64,000 nt of DNA from Caulobacter vibrioides OR37 (GTDB taxonomy: Bacteria; Pseudomonadota; Alphaproteobacteria; Caulobacterales; Caulobacteraceae): NCBI RefSeq assembly GCF_000372645.1, contig NZ_APMP01000004.1, forward strand, positions 62,001-126,000. Reading direction: 5' to 3'. The position numbers were made by a program, and so were the translations under genes. Positions 36,201 through 45,603 of the stretch are shown piece by piece (positions within the stretch are counted from its first letter, which is position 1; every line of letters starts with the position of its first letter). The notes beneath the pieces were generated by a model. The model was not told the DNA's origin and did no database searches. It worked only from the letters and a program-made list of their open reading frames with translations.

Positions 36201-37697
36201 TCACTTCATGGTCGGGATGACGAAGCTGGAGTCGCCGACCTCGCCTTCGGGCCAACGCGCCGTCACGGTCTTGACCTTGGTGTAGAACTTCACGCCCTCG
36301 ACGCCGTGCTGGTTGGTGTCGCCGAACGCCGAGCGCTTCCAGCCGCCGAAGGTGTGATAGGCCACCGGCACCGGGATCGGCACATTGATCCCGACCATGC
36401 CGACATTGACGCGGGCGGCGAACTCCCGAGCGGCGCGGCCGTTACGGGTGAAGATCGCCGCGCCATTGCCGTACTGGTGCGCGGACGGCAGGGCCAAGGC
36501 CTCCTCGAAGCTCTCGGCGCGCACGATCTGGAGGACCGGGCCGAAGATCTCCTCCTGGTAGGTCTTCATGTCCTTCTTGACGCCGTCGAAGAGCGACGGG
36601 CCGATGAAGAAGCCCTTCTCGTAGCCCTGCAGACTGAAGTCGCGGCCATCGACCACCAGCTCGGCGCCCTCTTCCTGGCCGATACGGATGTAGTCGGCGA
36701 TCTTGGCGCGATGCTGGCTGGAGACGACCGGCCCATAATGCGCGTCCGGATCGGTGGAAATCCCCACTTTAAGACTCGCGATCTCGGCGACCACGCGTTC
36801 GCGCAGGTCGTCGGCGGTCTTCTGACCGACCGGCACGACCACCGGCAGCGCCATGCAGCGCTCTCCGGCCGAGCCGAAGGCCGCGCCCGACAGGTCCTTG
36901 ACCACCTGGTCCATGTCCGCGTCGGGCAGCACGATTCCGTGGTTCTTGGCCCCGCCCATGGCCTGGACGCGTTTTCCGTTCGCCGTGCCGGTCTGGTAGA
37001 CATAATGCGCGATGTCGGAGCTGCCGACGAAGCTGACCGCGCGGATCAGCGGATGGGTCAGGATGGCGTCGACCGCGTTCTTGTCGCCATGGACGACGTT
37101 CAGCACGCCCGCCGGAGCGCCCGCTTCCATCATCAGCTCGGCCAGCTTGACCGGCACGGTCGGATCCTTCTCCGACGGCTTGAGGATGAAGCTGTTGCCG
37201 ACCGCGATGGCGATGCCGAACATCCACATGGGGATCATGGCCGGGAAGTTGAACGGGGTGATCCCCGCGACAACGCCCAGGGGCTGACGCATCGAATAGA
37301 CGTCGATGCCGGGGCCGGCGCCCTCGGTATATTCGCCCTTCAGGACATGGGGGATGCCGCAGGCGAACTCGATGACCTCAAGACCGCGTTGAACGTCGCC
37401 CTTGCTGTCGGCGATGACCTTGCCGTGCTCGGACGACAGAATCTCGGCCAGGACGTTCATGTCGCGCTCGATCAGACGCTTGAACTCGAACATCACCCGG
37501 GCGCGGCGCTGCGGGTTGGTCGCCGCCCACTCCACCTGCGCCCTGGCGGCCGCCTGGACGGCGACGTCCAGCTCGACGTCGGTCGCGAACGGAACGCGGG
37601 CCTGGACCTCGCCGGTGTTGGGATTGAAAACATCGCCGAACCGGCCGGAAGCGCCCTCGACGGCCGCGCCCGCGATGAAATGGCTGATGGTCCGCAT
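36201..37697 (-). CDS. mmsA: Methylmalonate-semialdehyde dehydrogenase (CoA-acylating)
   Basis: Converts methylmalonate semialdehyde plus CoA to propionyl-CoA in valine (and inositol) catabolism. The 498-residue length equals the family norm. GVVAGITPFNFPAMIPMWMF, the NAD-site VGSSDIAHYV and the catalytic cysteine in GSAGERCMALPVVV are present. Start at 37697 has GGGAG upstream; the frame continues to 37727. A LysR gene is divergent, 100 bases away. Confidence 0.95.
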   Translation of the reverse strand: MRTISHFIAGAAVEGASGRFGDVFNPNTGEVQARVPFATDVELDVAVQAAARAQVEWAATNPQRRARVMFEFKRLIERDMNVLAEILSSEHGKVIADSKGDVQRGLEVIEFACGIPHVLKGEYTEGAGPGIDVYSMRQPLGVVAGITPFNFPAMIPMWMFGIAIAVGNSFILKPSEKDPTVPVKLAELMMEAGAPAGVLNVVHGDKNAVDAILTHPLIRAVSFVGSSDIAHYVYQTGTANGKRVQAMGGAKNHGIVLPDADMDQVVKDLSGAAFGSAGERCMALPVVVPVGQKTADDLRERVVAEIASLKVGISTDPDAHYGPVVSSQHRAKIADYIRIGQEEGAELVVDGRDFSLQGYEKGFFIGPSLFDGVKKDMKTYQEEIFGPVLQIVRAESFEEALALPSAHQYGNGAAIFTRNGRAAREFAARVNVGMVGINVPIPVPVAYHTFGGWKRSAFGDTNQHGVEGVKFYTKVKTVTARWPEGEVGDSSFVIPTMK

Positions 37698-37797
37698 CGC
37701 CGTCTCCCTGATCTTTCGTTGAACCAAGGCCTAGCACCGGACGCTCGCCGCCTGCTAATGCAAAAATGCGGGGCAAGATCTGTATGGATGCAATACC

Positions 37798-38691
37798 ATG
37801 TTCGACTGGGATGACGCGCGCGTCTTCCTCGAGGCCGCCCGCACCGGCTCCCTGAACCGTGCGGCGCTGCGCCTGGGGATCGATCCGGCGACGGTTGGGC
37901 GACGCGTATCGCGGCTCGAATCCGCCCTGAAGGCCACCTTGCTGGCTCGGTCCGCCACGGGATTAGAGCTGACGTCAGCCGGCCAGTCGTTCCTGCGAGC
38001 GGTGACGCAGGCCGAGACGGCGATGGGCGCCGCGGCCGAGGTCGGCCAGGACCAACCGGTCGGCACGGTCCGGATCAGCGCCGCCGAGGGCTTCGGGTCC
38101 GTGATCCTGGCCCCGGCCTTGGTGGACCTGGCCGCGGAAGCGCCGACGATCCGGGTGGAGCTCGCGGCCAATTCAGGCTTTCTCTCGCCCAGCCGTCGCG
38201 AGGTCGACCTGGCCGTGACGCTCAGCGCGCCCAACGCCGCGCGGCTGGATGTCGAGCCGCTGACCGACTACGACTTGGCGCTCTACGCCGCCGACGACTA
38301 TCTGGCGGCGCACGGCGCGCCTCGGACGGTCGACGAGCTGCATGGCCATCGGATCGTCGGCTATGTCGACGACCTGCTCTATGCCCAGGAACTGCGCTAT
38401 CTCGACGAGATCGCCCCGGGGCTGAAGCCCCATCTGGCCAGCTCGTCGATCCGGGCCCAGCGCGAAATCATCGCCGCGGGCGGTGGCGTCGGCGTCCTGC
38501 CCTGCTTCCTGGCCGATGGGCTGAGGCGCGTGTTGCCGGGCGAGGTGCGATTGCGTCGTCGCTTCTGGCTCAGCGCCCACCACGAGGTCAGCGGCGCCAA
38601 GCGCGTGCGCTTGGTCCGCCAGTGGCTCAAGACGCTGTGCGCGCGCGAGACCGGGCGGCTGCGCGCGCCAGCCGATCAGGCGGGGAGATAG
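37798..38691 (+). CDS. LysR-family regulator, probably of mmsAB
   Basis: A 297-residue LysR protein: N-terminal helix-turn-helix (GSLNRAALRLGIDPATVGRRV) and C-terminal effector domain. It resembles the branch that uses VGRRV instead of the usual VSRQI. Divergent orientation 100 bases from mmsA suggests it controls valine catabolism. The shared intergenic region has repeated ATGCAA-like words (near 37757-37770 and 37786-37793) but no palindrome I would call. Confidence 0.88.
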   Translation: MFDWDDARVFLEAARTGSLNRAALRLGIDPATVGRRVSRLESALKATLLARSATGLELTSAGQSFLRAVTQAETAMGAAAEVGQDQPVGTVRISAAEGFGSVILAPALVDLAAEAPTIRVELAANSGFLSPSRREVDLAVTLSAPNAARLDVEPLTDYDLALYAADDYLAAHGAPRTVDELHGHRIVGYVDDLLYAQELRYLDEIAPGLKPHLASSSIRAQREIIAAGGGVGVLPCFLADGLRRVLPGEVRLRRRFWLSAHHEVSGAKRVRLVRQWLKTLCARETGRLRAPADQAGR

Positions 38692-38698
38692 CTCTTTC

Positions 38699-38815
38699 CT
38701 AGAGCGCGTCAGGTTTAAGCGTGAGCGGCCAAATCGCTCGAACGCGCTCTAAATATCTGAATTTATAGTCTGTCTATTCGCTTCAGATGACACCTTTTGA
38801 AGCGGACAGGCTCTA
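38699..38815. repeat. TAGAGC-bounded palindromic repeat, partly decayed
   Basis: Near relative of the element at 20631-20742. The first hairpin pairs AGAGCGCGT (38701-38709) with ACGCGCTCT (38742-38750). The second (about 38766-38815) has mismatches and its right half still matches the 20.7 kb copy. Its final CTA (38813-38815) is the TAG stop codon of the DeoR gene. Confidence 0.8.
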
Positions 38816-39601
38816 AGGCGCGATGACGACGGTCGCGCGGCGGAATGCCTGGGCGAAGGCTTCGTCCAGCGGCGCGTCGGTCACCAGGATGTCGACCTCC
38901 TCGGGAGACGCGGTGCGGATCAGTCCCAGACGGCCGAACTTGGTGTGGTCGGCGGCGAGAAGGACCCGGTCGGCGCGCTCGTAGACAATTCGGCTCATCG
39001 CGGCCTCGCGCGCGTGCCGGTCGGTCAGACCATGGTCGGGATGCACGCCTCCGACCGTCAGAATGGCCAGGTGCGGCGTGAACTGGGCGACATAGGCCTG
39101 AGCCACTTGGTCCGAAAACGCCCTGTAGTCGTAGTCCATCTCGCCGCCGGCCAGGAACAGGGCGTTTCCGTTTCGGCCCCCAAGGGTCTCGGCCACAACC
39201 AGGGAATTGGTGATGACCTTCAGATCGCGACGGGCGCCCGCGAGAACCCGAGCGACGAAACAGGCGGTGGTTCCCGCGTCGATGAAGACGATGTCGCCGT
39301 CGCGCACGAACTCGGCGGCGGCGGCGGCGATGCGCGTCTTCTCGGCGACGTTCTCCTGCATTCTCCGGTCCAGAGGCCCTTCGCTGGACGCGGCGGCCAG
39401 CTGAACCGCGCCGTGCGTCCAGACGACCGCTCCCCGCGCCTCAAGAACCCGCAGTTCGCGGCGGATGGTCTCCTCGGAGACCTCGAGATCCTGAGCCAGC
39501 CGACCGATGGCGTGGTTCTCGCCGGGCCGCAGCTTGAGCTTGCGCAGGATCTCTCGCTGCCGATCCTCACGCCGGACCATCCATTCCTCCATATCCATCA
39601 A
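38813..39601 (-). CDS. DeoR-family transcriptional regulator
   Basis: A 262-residue sugar-phosphate-type repressor. The helix-turn-helix is near 30-55 (IGRLAQDLEVSEETIRREL); the C-terminal ligand domain has the family signature FIDAGTTACFVA near 105 and VLLAADHTKFG. It is divergent from a TonB receptor and histidine acid phosphatase, so it probably senses a phosphorylated sugar released there. ATGs at 39598, 39589 and 39580 are alternative starts. Confidence 0.88.
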   Translation of the reverse strand: MMDMEEWMVRREDRQREILRKLKLRPGENHAIGRLAQDLEVSEETIRRELRVLEARGAVVWTHGAVQLAAASSEGPLDRRMQENVAEKTRIAAAAAEFVRDGDIVFIDAGTTACFVARVLAGARRDLKVITNSLVVAETLGGRNGNALFLAGGEMDYDYRAFSDQVAQAYVAQFTPHLAILTVGGVHPDHGLTDRHAREAAMSRIVYERADRVLLAADHTKFGRLGLIRTASPEEVDILVTDAPLDEAFAQAFRRATVVIAP

Positions 39602-39615
39602 CGAGATGCGCGAAT

Positions 39616-39643
39616 CTTGAGCCTTTTGTGTGGAAAACTCAAG
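39616..39643. promoter_or_regulatory. Candidate DeoR operator
   Basis: CTTGAG (39616-39621) and CTCAAG (39638-39643) with inner TTTT and AAAA tracts, giving a near-symmetric 28-bp site 14 bases upstream of the regulator gene and about 107 bases before the TonB receptor. Its position suits autoregulation plus control of the receptor. Confidence 0.5.
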
Positions 39644-39749
39644 GCCACCTTCGCATATTTAGCCCAAAATGCACACCAATGTCACAACCCTGTCTCAGAC
39701 CCTGACTAAGACCCCCGCCGTCGCGAAAGGCTGACGAGTTCTGGGGGTT

Positions 39750-42578
39750 ATGATGATCAGGTTGAATGGCGAAAGCGCGCGCGGGCGCGCCAGCGGATCG
39801 ATGAAGGCGGCCCTCCTGGCGAGTGTGTTCGGCCTGATCAGCGCGAGCGCCGCCCATGCCGAGACGGCGGCGGTGGCGGCCACGGCCGAGCCTTCCGAGA
39901 CCATCGACTCCCTGGTGATCGTCGCCAACCGCAACGACGCGACCAAGACACAGATGCGCGCCGCGACCGCGATCTCGGTGCTGTCGGCGGAAGACCTCGA
40001 ACACACCGCCGTGCACAATGTCGCCGAAGCCCTGGGCATGATGCCCAGCGTCAACGTGATGAACACCGGTTCGTCGTTCTTCGGCGGCGTAGACGGCGCC
40101 TCGCGCGGCGAGGGCATGTTCGTGTCGATCCGCGGCCTGAACGCCGAGTTCAACGTCAACATGATCAACGGCGTGACCGTGGCCCAGGGCATGCCCTACA
40201 GCCGCCAGGTCCAGCTGAGCCTGCTGCCGCCGTCCGGCCTGCACACCATCGTGCTGAACAAGACCTCGACCGCCGACATGGACGGCGACGCCATCGGCGG
40301 CACGGTCGATTTCCGCACCCCCTCGGCCTTCGACTATCGCGGGGACTTCACCGGCTCCATCACCGCCTCGGGCCGCATCGAGAGCCGCGCTCGCGACTAT
40401 GGCGACCAGGGCCTGGGCGGCGGTCTGTCGGCCGAGCTGGCCAAGAAGTTCGGTCCGAACCAGAGCTTCGGCGTCTACGCCAGCGCCTTCTATGACAAGC
40501 GCAACTACGCCAACAGCGAGGTCGCCGGCGTCATGTCGGCGCAGAACGACGGCGGCTGGGGCTTCCTGATCAAGGACGCCAACGGCGCCAACTACCCCGG
40601 TCTGGACCCCGAAAAGAACATGACTCAGACGGGCCTCAATGTCGGGGTCTCGAATGGCTATACCGAGCGCTGGGGCGGCAACTTCACCCTGAACTGGCGC
40701 CCGAACGATACGCTGGACGCCTATCTGCGCGGCTCCTACGCCTACGCCAAGACCCAGCAGAACTCCACGCTGAGCCAGTTCGTCAGCACCAGCAAGAGCT
40801 ACAAGGAAGCCGTCCCCGGCAGCGGCCGCTACGCCCTGAGCGTCGACGCGATCTCGACCCGCGTCTGGTACGAGACCAATCCGGAAGAGGCCGATCTCGC
40901 CACCCTGCAAGCCGGCTTCGACAAGACCCTCGGCACCTGGACGCTGTCGCCGCAGATCTTCTTCAGCGAAGGCAACAACGACCGCCCGAACCACATCGAG
41001 GCCTCCGAGCGCGTCAACCAGAGCGACAAGTACAACAAGGGTCCGACCCGTCCGTTGGGCGGCCTGTCGATCGGCTATGCCGACAACCTGCCCTACCCGC
41101 TGTTCACCAGCACGATCTACGACGACCTCAACAACGCCAACACCGCCCTGCTGGCGCGCCGCTCCGGCCAGTTGACCGAGCAATTCAGCGGCCAGCAGAA
41201 ATACGGCTTCAAGTTCGACGCCAAGCGCGTGTTCGAAGGCCAGGCCCTGCAGTGGATCAAGCTGGGCGGCAAGTATATCGACAGCCACCGCCGCGTGACT
41301 AACCGCGACTGGACCAACGACCATTTCGCCAACGCCATCGGCCAGGGCGGCCTGACCTGGCAGAGCCTGGGCCTCTCGACCAGCTATTACGACCAAGTTT
41401 TCCCGAGCCAGTACAACTGGCGTGTTCCGAAGGTCAATCAGAGCAAGCTGTTCGAGTACTTCTACAAGTACAAGACCGCCGCCTCGTTCGACACCTGCGG
41501 CTCGCTGGACATCAACAATTACAACTGCAACACCCAGAAGGGCGACGAGGCCGTCACCTCGGTCTACGCCGTGGCCGACTATCAGTTCGGTGACGTCGAG
41601 ATCTCGCCCGGCTTGCGCTACGAACACACCCAGATCGACAATCTCTACTGGTCGATCCCGACCACGAGCGCCGGCGAACAACCCGGCAATTGGGCCACCA
41701 GCCACACCAAGTACAACGAAGTCCTCCCTAGCGTGTTCGTCACCTGGCGTCCCGACGGCGCGGCGGTCTATCGCGGGTCGATCTGGAGCTCCTATACGCG
41801 TCCAGCCTTCATCCAGTTGGCCGGCGGCGAGCGCCGCTCGGTCAGTGACGACGGCAACGTCTCGATCTCCCGCGGCAATCCGAACCTGAAGCCGATCAAG
41901 GCCCTCAACGTGGATCTGTCGGGCGAGTGGAGCAATTCCAAGGGCGGCTACGCCATGTTCGGCGGCTTCTACAAGCGCCTCTCGGACTACATCTACGACA
42001 ATGGCTCGAGCTCGGTGAACACCGACAGCTACGCCGAGGGCAAGACCTCGATCAGCCAGCCGAACAATGGCGGCAGCGGCGACGTCTATGGCCTGGAAAT
42101 GCAGCTGCGCCAGAAGTTCTCGGATCTGCCGGGCCTGCTCAGCGGTCTCGGCGCGGGCATGAACCTGACGCGCCAATGGACCCTGGTCGACCTGGGCGAT
42201 AGCGTCCAGAGCCGGATCCAGAACGGCGTCCACAACCGGATCCAGAACGCGCCCGACTGGCTGGGCAGCGCTCAGCTCTTCTACCAGAAGGGCGGCTTCA
42301 GCTTTGACGTGATCTATCACTACACCGGCGCCTATGTGGCGGGCTACGACGCCCTCAACCAGCCCGGAAAGTGGGACAATCTGTGGGTCCGGCCGCATCA
42401 CAGCGTCGACCTGCACGCAGGCTACGCCTTCGACAACGGCTTCAAGCTGGATCTCTCGGTCGCCAACCTGCTGAAGGACTACAGCTACTGGGCGCACGTG
42501 GGCCAACATAGCCTGGCGGTGTCCGACGTCGTCGACTCGGGCCGCACCACGCTGCTGACGCTGAAGAAGACCTTCTAA
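39750..42578 (+). CDS. TonB-dependent receptor (Caulobacter-type)
   Basis: Outer-membrane receptor of 942 residues similar to the TIGR01782 group that is expanded in Caulobacter. The signal sequence ends near AAHAETAAV; a TonB-box-like SLVIVANR, plug motifs VSIRGLNAEFN and LPPSGLHTIVLNKTS, DMDGDAIGGTVDFRT and a barrel ending LLTLKKTF are seen. It lacks an STN domain. ATGs at 39750 and 39753, or the in-frame M at residue 18, could start it. The phosphatase gene 94 bases downstream suggests a phosphorylated ligand such as an inositol or sugar phosphate. Confidence 0.92.
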   Translation: MMIRLNGESARGRASGSMKAALLASVFGLISASAAHAETAAVAATAEPSETIDSLVIVANRNDATKTQMRAATAISVLSAEDLEHTAVHNVAEALGMMPSVNVMNTGSSFFGGVDGASRGEGMFVSIRGLNAEFNVNMINGVTVAQGMPYSRQVQLSLLPPSGLHTIVLNKTSTADMDGDAIGGTVDFRTPSAFDYRGDFTGSITASGRIESRARDYGDQGLGGGLSAELAKKFGPNQSFGVYASAFYDKRNYANSEVAGVMSAQNDGGWGFLIKDANGANYPGLDPEKNMTQTGLNVGVSNGYTERWGGNFTLNWRPNDTLDAYLRGSYAYAKTQQNSTLSQFVSTSKSYKEAVPGSGRYALSVDAISTRVWYETNPEEADLATLQAGFDKTLGTWTLSPQIFFSEGNNDRPNHIEASERVNQSDKYNKGPTRPLGGLSIGYADNLPYPLFTSTIYDDLNNANTALLARRSGQLTEQFSGQQKYGFKFDAKRVFEGQALQWIKLGGKYIDSHRRVTNRDWTNDHFANAIGQGGLTWQSLGLSTSYYDQVFPSQYNWRVPKVNQSKLFEYFYKYKTAASFDTCGSLDINNYNCNTQKGDEAVTSVYAVADYQFGDVEISPGLRYEHTQIDNLYWSIPTTSAGEQPGNWATSHTKYNEVLPSVFVTWRPDGAAVYRGSIWSSYTRPAFIQLAGGERRSVSDDGNVSISRGNPNLKPIKALNVDLSGEWSNSKGGYAMFGGFYKRLSDYIYDNGSSSVNTDSYAEGKTSISQPNNGGSGDVYGLEMQLRQKFSDLPGLLSGLGAGMNLTRQWTLVDLGDSVQSRIQNGVHNRIQNAPDWLGSAQLFYQKGGFSFDVIYHYTGAYVAGYDALNQPGKWDNLWVRPHHSVDLHAGYAFDNGFKLDLSVANLLKDYSYWAHVGQHSLAVSDVVDSGRTTLLTLKKTF

Positions 42579-42672
42579 CGACACGGCGATCCCGTATCGG
42601 TCGTGACGATGCGCTCCCGGCTCCGGGGGCGCATCGCTGCGTTCGCGGCCAGACCAGACGAAGGACATCATC

Positions 42673-43851
42673 ATGCGACAGATCCTAAACGCCCGCCCGG
42701 TCGCCACGGCCCTGCTGGCTTGCGCGGCGCTCATCTGGACGGGCGCTTCCGAGGCGGCGCCGCTCCGCGTCGAGCGGGTCGTCGTGGTCATGCGCCACGG
42801 CGTGCGCGCGCCGATCGTCGGTGAAGCGCCGGAAGACACCTTGACCGGCGCGCTCTGGCCGACCTGGCCGGTTCCGCCGGAACATTTGACGCCGCACGGG
42901 GCGAAAGCGCTCGAAATCCTGGGAGATGTCGACCGCCGATGGCTGGCCCGCTCGGGCGTTCTGCCGGCGCGCGGCTGTCCCGCCCCTGGCCAACTTCGGG
43001 TCTGGACCAACACCGCCGAACGCACGATCGCCAGCGGCAAGGCCTTCGCCGAGGGTCTCGCGCCCGGCTGCGACACGCCCATTGGCCATCTGGGCCCCAA
43101 CCAGACGGATCCGCTGTTCGAACCCCTGGGAGCGGCCGTCGCGCCGTTCGATCCCGCCGCCGCCATCGCCTCGATCCAAGCCTATACCGGCGGCGTGGAT
43201 CAGCTCGCCGCGCGCCTGAAGCCGCAACTGGACGAACTGGATCGCGTGCTGGACTGCCGCGCGCCCAAGGGATGCTCACCCGTTCGCCCTTCGAAGCTCC
43301 AGCCCTCGACCGATGGGCGGGGCATCGACCTGACCGGTCCCGTCCGCGACGCCTCCGGCACGGCGCAAGTGCTGTTGCTGCAATATGTCGAGGGCCTTTC
43401 GCCGGATCGATCGAACTGGCGCGCGGTCGAGCCGGCCGCCCTCAAGCGTGTCGGGGCGCTGCACGCGGCGCTGTTCGATGTCTTCACGCGGCCACCCTAT
43501 ATGAACGCGCGTCAGGCCGGACCGCTGGGACGCCGCGTGCTGGCGGCGCTCGACGCTCCGGAAGCTGGCGGCGTGGACGTGTTCATGGGACATGACACCA
43601 ACGTCACGGCCCTGGCGGCGGCGTTGGGCGTCCCCCTGGACGCGCCCGACTATGCCCGAGGCGATGTCCCGCCTGGCGGGGCGCTCGTCTTCGTGGCGCT
43701 CGTGGACAAGAGCGGCAAGCGTTCTGTCCGTGTCTATTACCAGACCCAGCCCCTCGAAACGATCAGGCGACTGGACCGCCGCGTCACGCGTTCGCTGGTC
43801 GCCGTCTCGCTCGACGCGTTCCGGCGCCGGGTCGCCGAAGCGCGCGAGTAA
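42673..43851 (+). CDS. Histidine acid phosphatase (phytase/glucose-1-phosphatase-like)
   Basis: Periplasmic phosphomonoesterase of 392 residues. A signal peptide (to about GASEAAP) is followed by the catalytic RHGVRAP in VVVMRHGVRAP near 38-48 and the proton-donor HD in FMGHDTNVTAL, as in AppA and Agp. Cysteines in ARGCPAPG, GCDTP and DCRAPKGC could form disulfides. It follows the TonB receptor on the same strand and is the probable reason for the DeoR control. Confidence 0.9.
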   Translation: MRQILNARPVATALLACAALIWTGASEAAPLRVERVVVVMRHGVRAPIVGEAPEDTLTGALWPTWPVPPEHLTPHGAKALEILGDVDRRWLARSGVLPARGCPAPGQLRVWTNTAERTIASGKAFAEGLAPGCDTPIGHLGPNQTDPLFEPLGAAVAPFDPAAAIASIQAYTGGVDQLAARLKPQLDELDRVLDCRAPKGCSPVRPSKLQPSTDGRGIDLTGPVRDASGTAQVLLLQYVEGLSPDRSNWRAVEPAALKRVGALHAALFDVFTRPPYMNARQAGPLGRRVLAALDAPEAGGVDVFMGHDTNVTALAAALGVPLDAPDYARGDVPPGGALVFVALVDKSGKRSVRVYYQTQPLETIRRLDRRVTRSLVAVSLDAFRRRVAEARE

Positions 43852-43863
43852 GCCTCCTCCGCA

Positions 43864-44049
43864 TCAACGGTCCGAGACGTGCTCCGGCTTGCCCTTGCGC
43901 TTGGTGTGGGCGAACTCCTCAAGCTCCTTCTCGGTCATCGACATCATCGATTTGGACGCGCCCTTGAGCTTGCTCTTGGGCGTGTCCCCGCGCTTGGCGG
44001 ACAGGGCCGCGCCGGCGGCCTTCTGTTGAGCGGCGGATTTGGCGGGCAT
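43864..44049 (-). CDS. DUF3008 small basic protein
   Basis: A 61-residue lysine-rich protein, MPAKSAAQQKAAGAALSAKR at its start and ELEEFAHTKRKGKPEHVSDR at its end, the conserved ends of the DUF3008 family. AGGAGG lies 8 bases before ATG 44049. The longer frame to 44394 is a shadow of the peptidase gene. Function unknown; the composition suggests nucleic-acid binding or a ribosome-associated role, which is inference. Confidence 0.85.
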   Translation of the reverse strand: MPAKSAAQQKAAGAALSAKRGDTPKSKLKGASKSMMSMTEKELEEFAHTKRKGKPEHVSDR

Positions 44050-44105
44050 GGCGAAGCCTCCTGACAAGTGAGAAGACTTAAACGCGCGGCGACGCCAGAC
44101 GTGGC

Positions 44106-45194
44106 TCAGTTGAGCGGCGGAAGGCCGTCCATGATCGCCGTCAGGGCCAGCACCGTCTGGCCCTCCATGGCGCTGTGGCCCGCGTCCGTCCGGACATAGG
44201 TCGCCGGCGGCTGACCCGCCGCTTCCAGCGCTTGGACCAGCCGCGAAGCCTGGGTCAGCGGACACACCTGATCGAAGCGACCATGGACGATATGCACCGG
44301 CACGCCTTTCAGACGCGCGACGTTGTCGGTGATCTCGTTCGGCTTCAGGAACAGGTTGTTGGCGAAGAAATGCGCCTCGATCTGCGCGAAGCACAGGGCG
44401 AACTCGGCCTCGCCGAACTTGCCCGGATCCTCGTCGGCGGGAATCATGTTCGAGATCGCGCCCTCCCAGACCGACCAGGCCAAGGCCGCGCGCAACTGGC
44501 GCTCGCGTTCGGCGTCATTGGTCGGACGACTGTCGAAGATGGCCTTGTAGGCGCCCATCATGTCGCCGCGCCGAGCCGGCTCGATCACCTCGACGAAGGC
44601 CTTCCACTCGTCGGGATAGGCGATGTAGGCGCCGGGCTCGGTCAGGGCGTAGGGCTTTTCGGCGAAGGTCGCGGCGTTGCCCTGGTACATGTAAAGCAGG
44701 TCTTCCTGGCTTCCGAGGAAGATGCCGCGAAGGATCAGCGAAGCGACCTTCTCCGGATTGCGGAGGGCGTAGACCAAGGCCAGGGTGCTGCCCCAGCTGC
44801 CGCCGAAGACGTGCATCTTGCCCGTGATCCCCAGCGCCTCGCGCAGCGCGTTGATGTCGTCGACCAGATAGTCGGTGGTGTTGTGGGCCAGGGCGACCTC
44901 GGGACCATTGGCCGCGACGGTCGGCCGGCTCTTGCCGCAGCCGCGCTGGTCGAACAGGATCACCCGATAGCGCTCGGGATCGAAGAAGCGCGACATCACC
45001 GGCGCGCAAGCTCCGCCGGGTCCGCCGTGCAGGAACATCACCGGCTCGCCGTCGGCCTTGCCATATTCCTCCCAGTAGAGTTCGTGGTCGGGCGCGGTGT
45101 CGACGCGCAGCCAACCGGTGTTCAGCGGCGCCCGCTGCGGATAGGCCCACTCGGTCGTGACCTTGCTGGTTTTCCGAAGCCGCGAGAAATCCAT
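44106..45194 (-). CDS. pip: Proline iminopeptidase
   Basis: S33 alpha/beta-hydrolase that removes N-terminal proline from peptides; 362 residues. Oxyanion motif FLHGGPGGACAP, RGCGKS, nucleophile serine in FGGSWGSTLAL, and a C-terminal histidine in TDAGHSAMEG form the expected triad region. ATG 45194 is chosen; a TTG two codons earlier keeps the frame open. Divergent from the DUF1244 gene. The terminal stop is followed by no visible terminator. Confidence 0.92.
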   Translation of the reverse strand: MDFSRLRKTSKVTTEWAYPQRAPLNTGWLRVDTAPDHELYWEEYGKADGEPVMFLHGGPGGACAPVMSRFFDPERYRVILFDQRGCGKSRPTVAANGPEVALAHNTTDYLVDDINALREALGITGKMHVFGGSWGSTLALVYALRNPEKVASLILRGIFLGSQEDLLYMYQGNAATFAEKPYALTEPGAYIAYPDEWKAFVEVIEPARRGDMMGAYKAIFDSRPTNDAERERQLRAALAWSVWEGAISNMIPADEDPGKFGEAEFALCFAQIEAHFFANNLFLKPNEITDNVARLKGVPVHIVHGRFDQVCPLTQASRLVQALEAAGQPPATYVRTDAGHSAMEGQTVLALTAIMDGLPPLN

Positions 45195-45244
45195 GACCAA
45201 GACCCTATTTGTCGAACAAAGCGGTCTCGCGCCGCGCCGCCTGA

Positions 45245-45601
<357 letters not shown>

Positions 45602-45603
45602 CG

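Noticed and set aside
39639..43166. 1175-codon minus-strand open frame
   Set aside because: Lies antisense to the TonB receptor and phosphatase genes, whose frames have clear domains; its product is low-complexity Val/Asp/Arg-rich, a codon-bias shadow.
45205..45230. LexA-type site (GTTCGACAAA) before the peptidase gene
   Set aside because: The direct repeat GTTC-N7-GTTC needed for alphaproteobacterial LexA is absent.
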